A stretch of DNA of 64,000 nucleotides from Strongyloides papillosus (lineage: Eukaryota; Nematoda; Chromadorea; Rhabditida; Strongyloididae). Below, in pieces: positions 11,801 to 21,682 of this stretch. The notes beneath the pieces are model-generated. The model saw nothing but the letters and a program-made list of their open reading frames with translations. It had not been told where the DNA came from and did no database searches. Position numbers and translations under genes: made by a program. The stretch spans positions 930,001 through 994,000 of the forward strand of contig SRSI01000048.1 in the NCBI GenBank assembly GCA_005656395.1, written 5' to 3'. The stretch's first letter is position 1; the number at the start of each line of letters is the position of its first letter.

Positions 11801-14800
11801 ATTTAGATGAGTTAAAATCAGACGTTAATCGTCTTAATATAGCACTTGAGGATAAGGACAATGAATTATCCGAAGCTAAAACATTAATAGATTCTCATGA
11901 ATCCCAAATACAGGTTTATAAAAACCAGGAAGCTGCTCTAACCGAACAGTTAGCTGCAGTAAATAATCGTATTTCTCAATTAGAGAATACCGAATTAGAG
12001 AATGATGAAGAGCAAGAGCAGAATTCATCATCCAATGTACATTCGTTAAGTGAATGTACTAATAAAGAGGCACAATGCCATCTACAATTAATTAAAACAC
12101 AAAGTCTAAATGATTTAACACGTACGGAGCTTACTCGTTGTGAATCACAGATTGCTGTGATAAAATCACGAGCATCCTCATCGCCGTGTCTAAACAATAT
12201 TCCCACTACTGATAACAAATCAGAGAAGGGATTGTCCATGATCGAATGGGCTAAAAAAATATATCAACTACATGTTGATGAGGCAATAACAGAAATGCCT
12301 AATTCTATTGCTAGTGCATTAACATTAATCACTGCAATTTTGGTTAAATACGGTTTTAATAAAACTGCTGAAACTTTGAGAAAACGTTATGGTTCTTCTT
12401 CTAACAATGAGATCCCATACACTCATCAATTAAGGATGATTTCTGAAGCACGACCGCTTACAAGAACTCCTATTCGAGTATCCCGTTATGGGGTAATACA
12501 GAATATTCGTAATTCTGATTCAATGGTAAAATTACCTGTGATTTCGATTAATATCGGATCAAATAAATTCGATGCACTTGTTGATACTGGTGCTTCCTTA
12601 AATGTCATTAGTCAAGATGCATTTAATCTCATACCTAGTACACATAAAACTATGGTAAAACCATCGTTAAAAGCTGCAACAGTAGCAAACAATGACAAAC
12701 TCGTTTTTAGCGGGGCTTCTAGAATTTATATAGAAGCAAATAATAAACGAGAACAACTTGAATTCCACATAGTGGACAAGTTATCATATGATATAATAAT
12801 TGGTATCCCTGGATTACATCGAATTTTTGGTGATGAACTAACTATTCGATTTAATCATAGTATGCCATCTATTACCAACGTACCCGTCAAAACGGCTTAT
12901 AAGGTACGTATTCCTCCTAGAACGACAAAAGTAATTCATGCTAATGTGCATGCAATTCCATCACATGACAAAATTAATTGTTTATTTGTGAGTAACCCTC
13001 GTTGGAAGGGTAGTGATCACATCATGACCTACTATCAGACAGGTCCTGTAATTGATAATAAATTTGCCGTGATTCTTCAAAATCATGGATCAAATACTGT
13101 ATTAATACCCGCTAATACTGAAATTGGTAATCTACATTCTATTGAAGAAGTAGATGATAATACTATACGGATCTCTGGTGATGAAATAATCCCAGAAGAT
13201 GCCGCTTGGGAAGATTCCTTACCCAACTATCCAGAGAGTCATGCTCCTCTTACTAGAGAGCAACTAATGGATTCCATTTCTTGGACAAATTGTACTCTTT
13301 CTCCGAAGGCGAAAGAGGTGTTACAAGATATTATATGGAATAATCGTACCGCATTTTTCGAATATGATGGAAATGCTGGTCCTTATAATGGTGATGAGCG
13401 TCTCAATATTGAGTTAGCCACATCTGAATTACCTCAACGTATTCGGCCTGGTCGTAGGTCGAGAGAGATTGAGATTGAAATTGATAAGCAGGTCGAAGAC
13501 ATGCTTGAAAAGGGGATGATCGAACATAGTCGATCTCCTTACCTCTCTAGAGTCGTATTAGTACGAAAGAAAGACATGAAATGGCGTTTTGTCGTCGATT
13601 TCAGAGCTATTAATAAGCTCATAAAACAACAGTCACATCTTATCCCACGGATAGATAGATTGACTGAAGAAGCTAGTGGTCATAAGTACTACAGCGTATT
13701 TGATTTGAAACAAGGATTTCATCAAATACCTCTTGATGAACATAGCAGGCGTATTGCTGCTTTTGTTACACATAGAGGAATTTACCAATATAAGGTAATG
13801 CCTATGGGACTTACTGGATCGCCAGATAAGTTCCAAGATATAATGGACAAAGTCCTAAGCAACATACCCGATTGCTATATCTACTTGGATGATATTCTCA
13901 CTTGTTCTCAAGATGAGGAATCTCATATCCACAATATTAATAATATTCTGTCACGTATAGCAGAATATAACATGAAAATTACTTTAAATAAGTGTCAATT
14001 TGGGCAAAAGAATGCTCAATATTTAGGATACATCATTGATTTTGATGGTATCCATCCTAACCCTGATAAGGTTAAGGCTATCACGGATAAACGTGAACCG
14101 AAAACAGAAAAAGAGATTAAATCTTTTCTTGGTGCTGTGTCTTATTTTAGAAGGCACATTAAAAATTTTTCAGCATTAGCTGAACCTTTATCTAGAGTTA
14201 TTAACTCATATTCTTGGACATCAGAACAAGCTGATGCTTTCCAAGCCTTAAAACAAGCACTAATAAATGCTGCAGTATTGGCTCCTCCGGACCATACGGC
14301 ACCATATACCATATACACCGACGCTTCATTTCAAGGCTTAGGTGCAGCTCTTACGCAAAAGGATAAACCAATTGCCTTTACTTCGAGATCTCTGAAACCT
14401 GCAGAGAAAAATTATCCAATAATTAAATTGGAAGCTTTGGGTCTAGTTTATGCTTTACGGCAATTTAGACCATATATTTATGGTAAACATACTAAGGTAG
14501 TTACCGATCACAAGCCATTATTGGCTTTACTTAAAAATAAAGAGTTAACTGGTATTCTTCAACGATACCAGATGGCTATAATGGAATACGATATCACAAT
14601 CGTATATCTTAAAGGAGAAGATAATCATGTTGCCGATTATCTTAGTAGGACGGAATTTAATGCCGTTCTTCTGAAGGAAGGTCTCTTTGAAGACGTATTT
14701 CCTATAATGGAGAATCCAATGAATACTCCATATGTTATAAGTAAATTTCATAACTTTCTTAATGACAAAGAAAAAGATGTCATTAAAGATGGTGATATCA

Positions 14801-15858
14801 ATGTCTTTTACAGAGGTAAACGACGTGTTTTTGTTCCTAAGGTGCTAAGGGAAGAGTTGTTGAGACGATTCCATAGCCATCCTTTAATAGGACAACATTT
14901 TGGTTTCGATAAACTAGCAGATAAATTCTGTCTTATATTCTTCTGGCCTAAGATGCTTGAAGATATGAAACGTATTTGGCAAGACTGTGAGGTATGTTGG
15001 AAAGTGAAACACCAACCCTCTAATTTAGCAGCTACCAATACTAAAACAATCCCTAAACCTGAAGGTATTTGGGAAACTCTAAACGCTGATTATATACAGC
15101 TTGAAGATCATCTTCACGTGTTAGTGATAATAGATGAATATAGTCGTTTTGTGTATACTGCTGTTACCAAACGACAAGATCAACATACTACACTTCTACA
15201 ATTAATGAAGTGCTTTTCCACTTTTGGATTTCCCAAAGTATTACGTACAGATGGAGGATCTGGCTTTATTGGTAATAAAGTATCAGATTACCTTAAATCT
15301 GTTAATGTTACTCATTATGTGTCATCTCCACATAATCATACTTCAAATGCTTTCGCTGAACGATTTAATCGTACAATTCGCGAAGCTATCAGAGCACAAT
15401 CTACTTTATCATATACCGATGCTGTATATGCTTTAACATATGCTTATAATCGTACAAAGCATACTTCAACAGGTTATCCACCTTGTTATTTTATTCTCAA
15501 TACTGCTGATAAATTTTCAGATGAGATTGCAATTAATTCATCCCTTAGTGGTTTGAAAGATATTATACAATTCGGTCGTACCGAATTTAGTGAATCAAAG
15601 CCTAAGAGAAAAGGAAAAGTTCTTTCTCCAGGTATGTTTGTGATGAAACGTGTGTTACATAAAAAGTTAAATCACACATCACATAAAAATCAAGATATAT
15701 TTGAAGGTCCTTATAAAATAATTAAGCATTTACATGCGGACACATATATCATTCAAAAATGTTCTCGTACTGGTAGAATTACTGGTAGAGAAGAAAGAGT
15801 TACCACTGATAGATTGAAAATCATTCCTTCACTATCTATAACTCCTGATAATACATAA
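8872..15858 (+). CDS. Retrotransposon Gag-Pol polyprotein with extra membrane/coiled-coil module, 2,328 aa
   Basis: Layout by approximate residue: 36-107, four 18-residue repeats (AELGLSKDAQHPFLAHSR type); 180-445, capsid-like helical region; 447-575, Asn/Lys/His-rich basic tail without a CCHC zinc knuckle; 604-620, hydrophobic segment (TLTICMLMICMLIPFGG); 622-720, Cys-containing region with N-glycosylation-type sites; 828-1060, long charged coiled coil; 1144-1162, second hydrophobic stretch (IASALTLITAILV); 1235-1330, aspartic protease (LVDTGAS, catalytic D1238); 1540-1720, reverse transcriptase (YLDD at 1671-1674); 1800-1925, RNase H; 1980-2240, integrase with HHCC zinc finger and DDE core (D near 2072, D near 2126, E near 2163); 2270-2290, GPY/F motif. 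No chromodomain is seen. There is no frameshift between Gag and Pol. All catalytic motifs are present, so the protein may be functional. Confidence 0.9.
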   Translation: MSLRSSSTPVKANNRLGNDSNDLVPGVPLFNAFKQAELGLSKDAQHPFLAHSRAELGLSKDARHPFLAHSRAELGLSKDAQHPLFAHLRAEPGLSEEARQTLMSSMISPKASAPPHGDSLEGTNVFASSNKGSKIRSSFNNLINKITNPVASKSAMESTIPLNRTKRQVDLDNVVKLILDELKSDQIETLKYSPSDYDGLLQRQKARMTKLLQDLGSDAIVDLPDVRAQVSDNLGSTRSYNALFDMVLRAKSHGAFYQFKGKSLTSFTLFISDCMTAIRQLAITDDEIPMLDRIAGRHIDYLIPRDSKIAHARHIAVERKSDATKGHKQYDFTLSEILNDIKLVLESQGMNRLEQFNARPPMENAMDVSTFAKKFNDYLRRRFATNQPSEFLKNKPDLRREQFYLFTRGLHPILRENNSTKNLYELQYDEFIATYVDTQLRFQSKLNKASQKVNNNHNNSYKHNNKHINKHNNVSNNKQSNLKFDNTKKPFVKNNSSGYIKNNHQSSSGTHNNKGHQSRYSASKPANKPVTSYNTTSSGMNYKPNNNQSSGYNKNSIKTKHQKHGKVHTIEPTHDECHNDGEMNVIMHSIKEIKNMINDFKLNTLTICMLMICMLIPFGGCQPLGICRFAPSEFPRLYLQNNYDAKKAKQVTLVSVDNRCVALDVFASGYRLGNVFVDPDSNVEHYFDKKAPTFSCAGSHLVHLSGRNETFAEEVSTGTHNADTSLKNIRAKHAMYEAGCDKLSSVSQTVPMDPHPSKIVSSTKAPVVMLTERPHIVQIVAHGTNVSASKIKAPTDVSVPSKATKSNNDAALKAASVDSLKVSSTTSGYQKIKSSLKTCEEELEKTKTLLKESTSTISDLRSEIERIKRANNMLSEQLRDSEDRHRTTLRSMTAESAKSLSEDIKTVSNALTDENRIRQECEDNWKDEIKRLNNEIEDCNTKLNKLKTANNALRGERDKASKALKSCNIDKDTCLKDLDELKSDVNRLNIALEDKDNELSEAKTLIDSHESQIQVYKNQEAALTEQLAAVNNRISQLENTELENDEEQEQNSSSNVHSLSECTNKEAQCHLQLIKTQSLNDLTRTELTRCESQIAVIKSRASSSPCLNNIPTTDNKSEKGLSMIEWAKKIYQLHVDEAITEMPNSIASALTLITAILVKYGFNKTAETLRKRYGSSSNNEIPYTHQLRMISEARPLTRTPIRVSRYGVIQNIRNSDSMVKLPVISINIGSNKFDALVDTGASLNVISQDAFNLIPSTHKTMVKPSLKAATVANNDKLVFSGASRIYIEANNKREQLEFHIVDKLSYDIIIGIPGLHRIFGDELTIRFNHSMPSITNVPVKTAYKVRIPPRTTKVIHANVHAIPSHDKINCLFVSNPRWKGSDHIMTYYQTGPVIDNKFAVILQNHGSNTVLIPANTEIGNLHSIEEVDDNTIRISGDEIIPEDAAWEDSLPNYPESHAPLTREQLMDSISWTNCTLSPKAKEVLQDIIWNNRTAFFEYDGNAGPYNGDERLNIELATSELPQRIRPGRRSREIEIEIDKQVEDMLEKGMIEHSRSPYLSRVVLVRKKDMKWRFVVDFRAINKLIKQQSHLIPRIDRLTEEASGHKYYSVFDLKQGFHQIPLDEHSRRIAAFVTHRGIYQYKVMPMGLTGSPDKFQDIMDKVLSNIPDCYIYLDDILTCSQDEESHIHNINNILSRIAEYNMKITLNKCQFGQKNAQYLGYIIDFDGIHPNPDKVKAITDKREPKTEKEIKSFLGAVSYFRRHIKNFSALAEPLSRVINSYSWTSEQADAFQALKQALINAAVLAPPDHTAPYTIYTDASFQGLGAALTQKDKPIAFTSRSLKPAEKNYPIIKLEALGLVYALRQFRPYIYGKHTKVVTDHKPLLALLKNKELTGILQRYQMAIMEYDITIVYLKGEDNHVADYLSRTEFNAVLLKEGLFEDVFPIMENPMNTPYVISKFHNFLNDKEKDVIKDGDINVFYRGKRRVFVPKVLREELLRRFHSHPLIGQHFGFDKLADKFCLIFFWPKMLEDMKRIWQDCEVCWKVKHQPSNLAATNTKTIPKPEGIWETLNADYIQLEDHLHVLVIIDEYSRFVYTAVTKRQDQHTTLLQLMKCFSTFGFPKVLRTDGGSGFIGNKVSDYLKSVNVTHYVSSPHNHTSNAFAERFNRTIREAIRAQSTLSYTDAVYALTYAYNRTKHTSTGYPPCYFILNTADKFSDEIAINSSLSGLKDIIQFGRTEFSESKPKRKGKVLSPGMFVMKRVLHKKLNHTSHKNQDIFEGPYKIIKHLHADTYIIQKCSRTGRITGREERVTTDRLKIIPSLSITPDNT
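8977..9192 (+). repeat. 54-bp tandem repeat inside the Gag region, about four copies
   Basis: The unit encodes 18 residues beginning AE(L/P)GLSKDA. The first three copies differ at only a few bases; the fourth is more diverged (EEARQTL...). The reverse strand is also open here, which is a by-product of the repeat rather than a gene. Confidence 0.85.
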
Positions 15859-16801
15859 TTTATAAATTATGTACAGTTTCGTGCATAATGCACATATAAA
15901 TATAAAAATATACTTGAACACTTTCAATTTTGACATTTTTACTATTATCCACATATGAAATGGATACACATGCAATTGATAAATGCATTAATCAAATTAA
16001 ACGATTTTTGATAAATTTAAAATTTATTTTCAACAAAAATGGTACTTGTTACCTCAATTTAGTGTATTTATACTCTTCTTCGACTAGACGTCTGAAAAGG
16101 GGAGGATATACACGCAATTTTGTAACAACTGATATTTTTAATTAAAAAAAAATATATATATATATATTCTAGCATATGTATCAGACATATACAAAACATA
16201 ATCTAATTAAAGATAAAATAATCAAGCATTCAATATACAAAAATGCAACAAATATTGCAACATTTTAAGTTGTTAAAACAACTAAATAAAAATTATCTTT
16301 TATAACGTACTTAATATAGATAAATCTATCAATCATAAAGGATATGAAAAACATCTAAGACGTTAGTATTAATATATTTACAACAAAAGTCAATATACTT
16401 TCTATTATCCAGCTCCAGAGACTCCAGCAGCAGTAGTGGTTGTTGGAGCAGTTGTTGTTGTTGGTTGGTAGCCATGGCGGCTACACAATTCTCCATAATT
16501 GATAAAATAAAATAATAAATAGTCCAGATAAAAATCAAACTTACATTGCTGGCATTTTTCTCCCTATTACAATATTAACAAAAATTAAAATAATCAAAAT
16601 AACCAAATAGCTATATATACATATGATTTTGATGACCAACAAATTGATGGATTAAAAGAAGTCTTCAATGATCAAATACCAAAATATTACTCTCTACATT
16701 CCTTTTTTATACAATATCTAATATCAAATACCCGAACATTATTTTCAACTTCTATTACCTATTACTGAACAAAAATACATTCCCAGATCGCTACGAAGTA
16801 G
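15859..16801 (+). other. 3' non-coding region of the retrotransposon
   Basis: About 940 bp without a convincing sense ORF. A copy of CTGAAAAGGGGA occurs at 16092-16103, 710 bp ahead of the real polypurine tract. A minus-strand 69-codon frame (16538-16329) contains a CAG/CTG-rich patch encoding Gln and Leu runs. There is no envelope-like ORF. Confidence 0.6.
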
Positions 16802-16813
16802 CTGAAAAGGGGA
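16802..16813 (+). promoter_or_regulatory. Polypurine tract of the retrotransposon
   Basis: CTGAAAAGGGGA abuts the first base of the 3' LTR, the place where plus-strand DNA synthesis is primed in LTR elements. The same 12-mer occurs upstream at 16092. Confidence 0.8.
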
Positions 16814-16990
16814 TGTAACGCCCCCAGAAGGCGTTATCAAGAAAACTCTATAAATACCAAACATAAATTCATTTTTAAAGTGTATGTAAAAGATAAGATA
16901 CATTGTGAACACCTATTAATAAAAAGTTATTTTATATATTTATACTTTACTATATCACCCGAGGATAGCACCTCGTTAAAAAAGCTTATA
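16814..16990 (+). repeat. 3' LTR of the retrotransposon, 177 bp
   Basis: Matches 8220-8396 base for base as far as I can compare by eye. It is followed at once by AAAT, the second copy of the target-site duplication, and then by the interrupted fold-back element. Confidence 0.9.
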
Positions 16991-18321
16991 AAATCTATAA
17001 ATTTCATAACAAAATAAGGATTCTGGGCGGAGTTATAGACCTTCAAAATTTAGGAACATTTTTCGATTTTCATCAACTGTAACTATTTATTTGAAAAGAT
17101 TTTCTAATAATTGTTGCAGATTATGAAAACACAAAGTCTTTTGTACTAAATCACAACATTTTATGAAAATTGAAGTCTAGGAAATATGTTTAATTTTTAA
17201 ATAAAAGTTAAAAATTTCAATTTTTGTCAGAATTTGATGTTTTTTAACAATAAAACTTTAATCAGGTAATTTTTAAAAAAGATTTATTAATATTCTGATA
17301 GAGTAAGCGAAGCTCTATCGAATAAGTATAGTACAACTAAATTTGATTGAATTTGAAGAAAGTTATGAATAGTAAAATATTGACTCTTTTTACAGTAATT
17401 CTAGTAAAAAAAATTTGTCAATCTTTTTCAAGTTTTCCGGTACGGATTATGTTTTGTTTTTAAAAGTATTTAAAATATCTTCTATTTTAATAAATACTTG
17501 CTCGTATTTTAAAAATAGAGTGTATGAGATTATGAGGGGATATACAAAAAATTTAAAATACACATTATAATTGTTTTTACAGAGTAATATCTATACAAGC
17601 AGTATAAAATGATAGTAAATTGTGTGGAAATAATGAAAAAATTATCTTTTTTTAAAATTTGAGTGATAAAGAATATCTCTTTTTTTAGACAATGTATAAA
17701 AAAATAAGTAAAAATCTGTTGACTAATATGTTCAAGCAGTGCCATTATTGCTGTTAGGATATCATAAAGGTCGGAAAAAGTATTATTTGTATTTTAATTT
17801 TTTATTGAAAGTGTCAAAAAGTCGACTATAACAAATCATAACTTCTTTCAAAGGCAATCGCTTCGAACGGTCGTATACTCATTCGATAGAGCTTTGCTTA
17901 CTCTATCAGAATACTAATAAAACTTTTTTGAAAATTACTTGATTCAAATTTTATTGTCAAAAAACATCAAAATTTTGACAGAAATATAAACTTTTATTTA
18001 AAAATTTAACATAGTAGACGGACTTTAATTTTCATAAAATGTTGCCATTTAGTACAAAAGACTTTGTGCTTTCAGAATCTGCAACAATCATTAGAAAATC
18101 TTTTTAAAAAAAAAGTTACATTTGATGAAAGTCGAAAAATGCACCTAAATTTTGGAAGTCCATAACTCTTCCCTGAATCATATTTCATTATGAATTCTAG
18201 AGATTTAAGATCATATGTATCTCAAATACAAAATGATTATAATATCATATTTGTAGTTTATCTACTCGCAGAGTGATATGTGCAAATATCTGGAAAGTTT
18301 TAGGTGGGCCACCCAGTATAT

Positions 18322-20175
18322 AGAAACTTTGATATGATATAAATTTATTCTTGTAGAGGAAATCAAAGGCTTTCAGAATATATAGGTTTCATAAAAATTC
18401 ATCTGTTAAATTTTGAAATATAAAGCTTCAAAAAATCTCCATTTTTTTTAAATTTTAAAAATATTCTAGATAATCCACTTTTACATATAATGTACTTTGT
18501 AATGTAAGGGTTTCATAAACTTTTATTAGCCACAAATGGATTTTTTTACAAGTTTAGAAAAACGTCCTGCGGCAGGGGTCAATATATGCGATCGAATAAA
18601 TTAACACTATTTAACATAGTGCGAGTAACAATTGGATTACTGTAGTAGGTCAACTTTATTAACAATAAATATTTGAAGTGTATAACATTAACGTATAATT
18701 TGTATTATTTTCGACATTCATGGTAGTATTGATGTATCAGTATATTTTCAAAATATTATTGTATTTTTTTTTTCTACACAGCTGTGATAATTTTTTAGAT
18801 CATAGTTTAAAATGTTTTATTTTTTTAGAGACAGTGTTTAAAAATTCAAGCTAATTAAACACAAATAAATGTAAAGCATAATATATTTATTACAGAAAAC
18901 ATGCTTATTTATAATCGTAAAATAATAATAATATTTGAATATATATTTAAAAATATTTAAATTATTTAAATTTTTATTCAGACAGCTAAGTAAATTAATC
19001 TTTTAATTTCACTTGATGAAAAAAACAAAAATTACTTAATTTTTATTGCAAATTTTAACAAATATTATTCAGAAAATTGTTTGATATTATAGTTTTCCAC
19101 AGAAAAAAATAGGGAGGCATTTTTGCGTAAAATGCAATGAATTTTTCTCACCTAATAAAATTTGAATTTTCTTGATTTGAAAATAATTTTTCCGCAATTA
19201 TAGCGTACTTAAAAATTAAAACAATAATAAAGGAGTTATTAAAAATGAGTTTCTTTTTTATCATATTATTGTTATTTTAAAACTCAGATTGTTTTCTACG
19301 ATAAATTTTTAAATACTAGATTACAATTTAATTTTATGTAAGCTTACAAATGCTTTCATGAAGAGCATTTTTTTGCTTACCACATAACTTTTATTAATAA
19401 GTTTAAACAGTTTGAATTAATATAATATATACTTTTTCATGAAATTGCACTTTTTGAAAGCCGAAAACTTTTTTTAATGACTTTAAAGCTCCAATTTAAG
19501 AATCAAATTTATGAAAAGTTATAAAATTATATAGATTTTATCTATAGTAAACAATATGTTCTGCATAATTTAACTTAATATAAGAACAAATTCAAAAATA
19601 TTATTTTTGATTATTAATGCTTTGTGTGGTCAAATAATAATTTTTGACTTTTTTGTTATTATTATGAATCTTTTAAATTTTTAAACTTATTTTGTTAGTA
19701 GCTTGTTTAAAGCAATGATTTTTGTTAAAACTTAACAATTTTGCACGAAATTGAATTCTAACGACGCATTTCATATTATTATTAGAGAAAAAATAAGTTA
19801 GACCCTATGATTGCAATTATATCAAAAACATTAAGAATTAATAAAAGTTACATTACTTTAAAATGTAAAACATATATCATTTTGTAAAACCGGCCAAATT
19901 TTGTGACGGCCTAATATTTTTTATTATTTAAAGCATATTTACTATCGCTTAATATTTTTAAAATTTGAATAAATGTTGATCTTCTTGACAGGTGGGAGTT
20001 TTTTTACATTTTAGATAAATTTGTCAAAATGTTTCCCTTTTTTCCTGTGTGTAGTATTTAAGAGTTTAATTATATATTTGTTTTCACTTTTGTTTTGATA
20101 ATTTTTAACACAAAATATTTACATAATTATTAATATAAAAGAAATTTTCTTGGTTAAAAATTTATAAATTTTAAT
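18322..20175. other. Intergenic, AT-rich, no gene seen
   Basis: A short GC-richer patch near 18560 (tcctgcggcaggggtcaat, with cctgc/gcagg able to pair) stands out. The rest is AT-rich without a supported ORF; it includes the promoter side of the transthyretin-like gene. Confidence 0.45.
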
Positions 20176-20662
20176 ATGATAGCATTTAAATATCTTTTAA
20201 TATTTTTAATAATTTTTATCTATCAAACTACTGGAAATGACCAATTAGAGTCAGGGATGTATAGTTTTAAAGTTAAAGGAAATATCACCTGTTCTCATGG
20301 GGTAGGAGCTAGTGTTTTTCTTATGATATCGGATAAAAAATTTGCGTCATCAGCTAAAGATTCAATTTTATATAAAAGTGTGAACTACAATAAAAAATTT
20401 ACTATTCAAGGACATAAAGAATTCAATAAAAAACCAGGTAAGTAATTATATTCTGAAAATAAAAACTTATTTTTAAGAATTACATCTTCAAATTCGTCAT
20501 ATTTGTATACAACCTTCATCGGATAATTGTTTAATTAAAATATTTGACTTTGTAATTCCTCCTGAAAATATATGTAAAAGTGGTGAAAAAATAAAAAATT
20601 GGAATTTTAGAAATTTAGATTTAGCAAAACCAAATATAACATTTGAAGAAAAATGTGTTTAA
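20176..20662 (+). CDS. Transthyretin-like (TTL/TTR) family secreted protein
   Basis: Exons are 20176-20437 and 20478-20662, with a 40-bp intron; the joined frame gives 148 residues, the usual size for the family. The first ~20 residues are a signal peptide (IAFKYLLIFLIIFIYQTTG). The mature part shows the TTL pattern: VKGNITC on the first strand, a hydrophobic strand, then the second-exon core HLQIRHIC followed by NCLIKIFDFVIP and a terminal FEEKCV. Nematode TTL proteins are secreted; one C. elegans member, TTR-52, bridges apoptotic cells to phagocytes, but most have no known role. The pseudogene at 5231-5738 is a related copy with the intron at the same place. Confidence 0.8.
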
Positions 20663-21682
20663 AGAAAAACAAAAACAGTTTAAATAAAAATTATACTAAT
20701 AATAATAGAATAATTTTTTAAATTTAATATTTTTTAATTAATAAAATTAATTTTTTTTCAAAATACTTTAAACTTTTTTTATCATTATACATTGTTTTTT
20801 TATAAAAAAATTTTTTTTATGTAGTAAATGTATTGTATTTTTGGTGTCCACTAAATTTAAATATAAATACAAATGTGTAGAAAAATTACATTTAGACAAT
20901 AAAATTTAATAAACAAATAATATATACAAATTATTAAAAAGCTATATAATGTTTATACAAATAAACTCAATAATAACAAAAAATTAATAAAATGTTAAAA
21001 AAAAATGAAAATGAGAAAAAGGAAAAAGTGTTTCTTTTCCTTGTGAGAGTTGTTGCGATTATTGTAAAATAAAGAATTGGCGCTAAAAGACATTAACAAT
21101 CTTTGTTTTGAAATGTATAAAAAGATAATGAAATGTAGAATTTTATTCATTTAATCTAAGATGATTTTTTATGTTATGTCACGTTGTGTTTTTTATATTT
21201 GCTATCATTATATGTTTATGTTGTCTCCTCCCCGTTTGAATTATTATTTTATTGTAATTTTATGTCTTTTTGTGTTAATTATAGGGAGATCACGCTAATC
21301 TAAATAAAATTTTTACTAAAAGTATTATCGTATACATTATATTTATATATAATAAATAATTCATCAATTGTTCGAATATTATACTACTTTAACTTATTAG
21401 ATCATTAGTAAAAATACGTAAAACAAGCAATCTTTATTTTTAAAATTTAAAAACTACTAATAATATTTATTTTCCAATCTTTAATTTTTTTTTCAATAAT
21501 CCATAATTAATTGTTATATGTCATTAGTGTTTTTTATTTAACCAGCTTTAGACCCACCTTTCCAGGTCAAGGCTGGTCCGCAGAGCATGATTTATATAAA
21601 AGCTTTTTTGTACTTAAGTATTAATCAAAAATGTGTATAAAAAATTGTTCAATTGAATTAAATATTTTTGGATAAATAAAAT
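20663..21682. other. Intergenic, AT-rich
   Basis: No supported ORF. A GC-rich island at about 21540-21590 contains accagc and gctggt able to pair across about 25 bases and the word ccaggtcaagg; it could be part of an old repeat or a structured RNA, but neither can be shown here. Confidence 0.4.

Larger units (their letters stand above)
8220..16990 (+). mobile_element. Complete Ty3/gypsy-type LTR retrotransposon, 8.77 kb
   Basis: The order is 5' LTR, primer-binding-site-like sequence, 475-bp leader, one 2,328-codon ORF, about 950 bp of 3' non-coding DNA, polypurine tract, 3' LTR. Protease, reverse transcriptase, RNase H and integrase follow one another in that order, which places it in the Ty3/gypsy (Metaviridae-like) group. 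The two LTRs look identical and the ORF is open from end to end, so the insertion is recent. Its codon use is less extreme in AT than most host genes here, as expected of a mobile sequence. No separate envelope ORF follows Pol. Confidence 0.9.
8100..18321. mobile_element. Second fold-back element, interrupted by an LTR retrotransposon
   Basis: The element is present in two pieces, 8100-8219 and 16991-18321. The left end (cag...atggcccgcgtataactttccag) is the inverse of the right end (ctttccagat...ggtgggccacccagtata read inverted). The match continues across the insertion: the left arm runs to cttaaat at 8219 and resumes with aaatct at 16991, while the intact right arm reads cttaaatct without interruption. 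Without the 8.77-kb insertion the element would be about 1.45 kb, with arms near 500 bp and a spacer around 17390-17820. It carries the same inner gatagagtaagcgaagctct motif as the element at 6555-8005, from which it lies only about 95 bp. No transposase is encoded. Confidence 0.85.

Noticed and set aside
16329..16538. Minus-strand 69-codon frame with Gln and Leu runs in the retrotransposon 3' region
   Set aside because: Short, low complexity from a CAG/CTG patch, no domain, and antisense to the element; no support as a gene.
21368..21380. gttcgaa word as a possible tRNA T-loop
   Set aside because: No tRNA cloverleaf, A box or acceptor pairing could be built around it; no tRNA is supported anywhere in the window.
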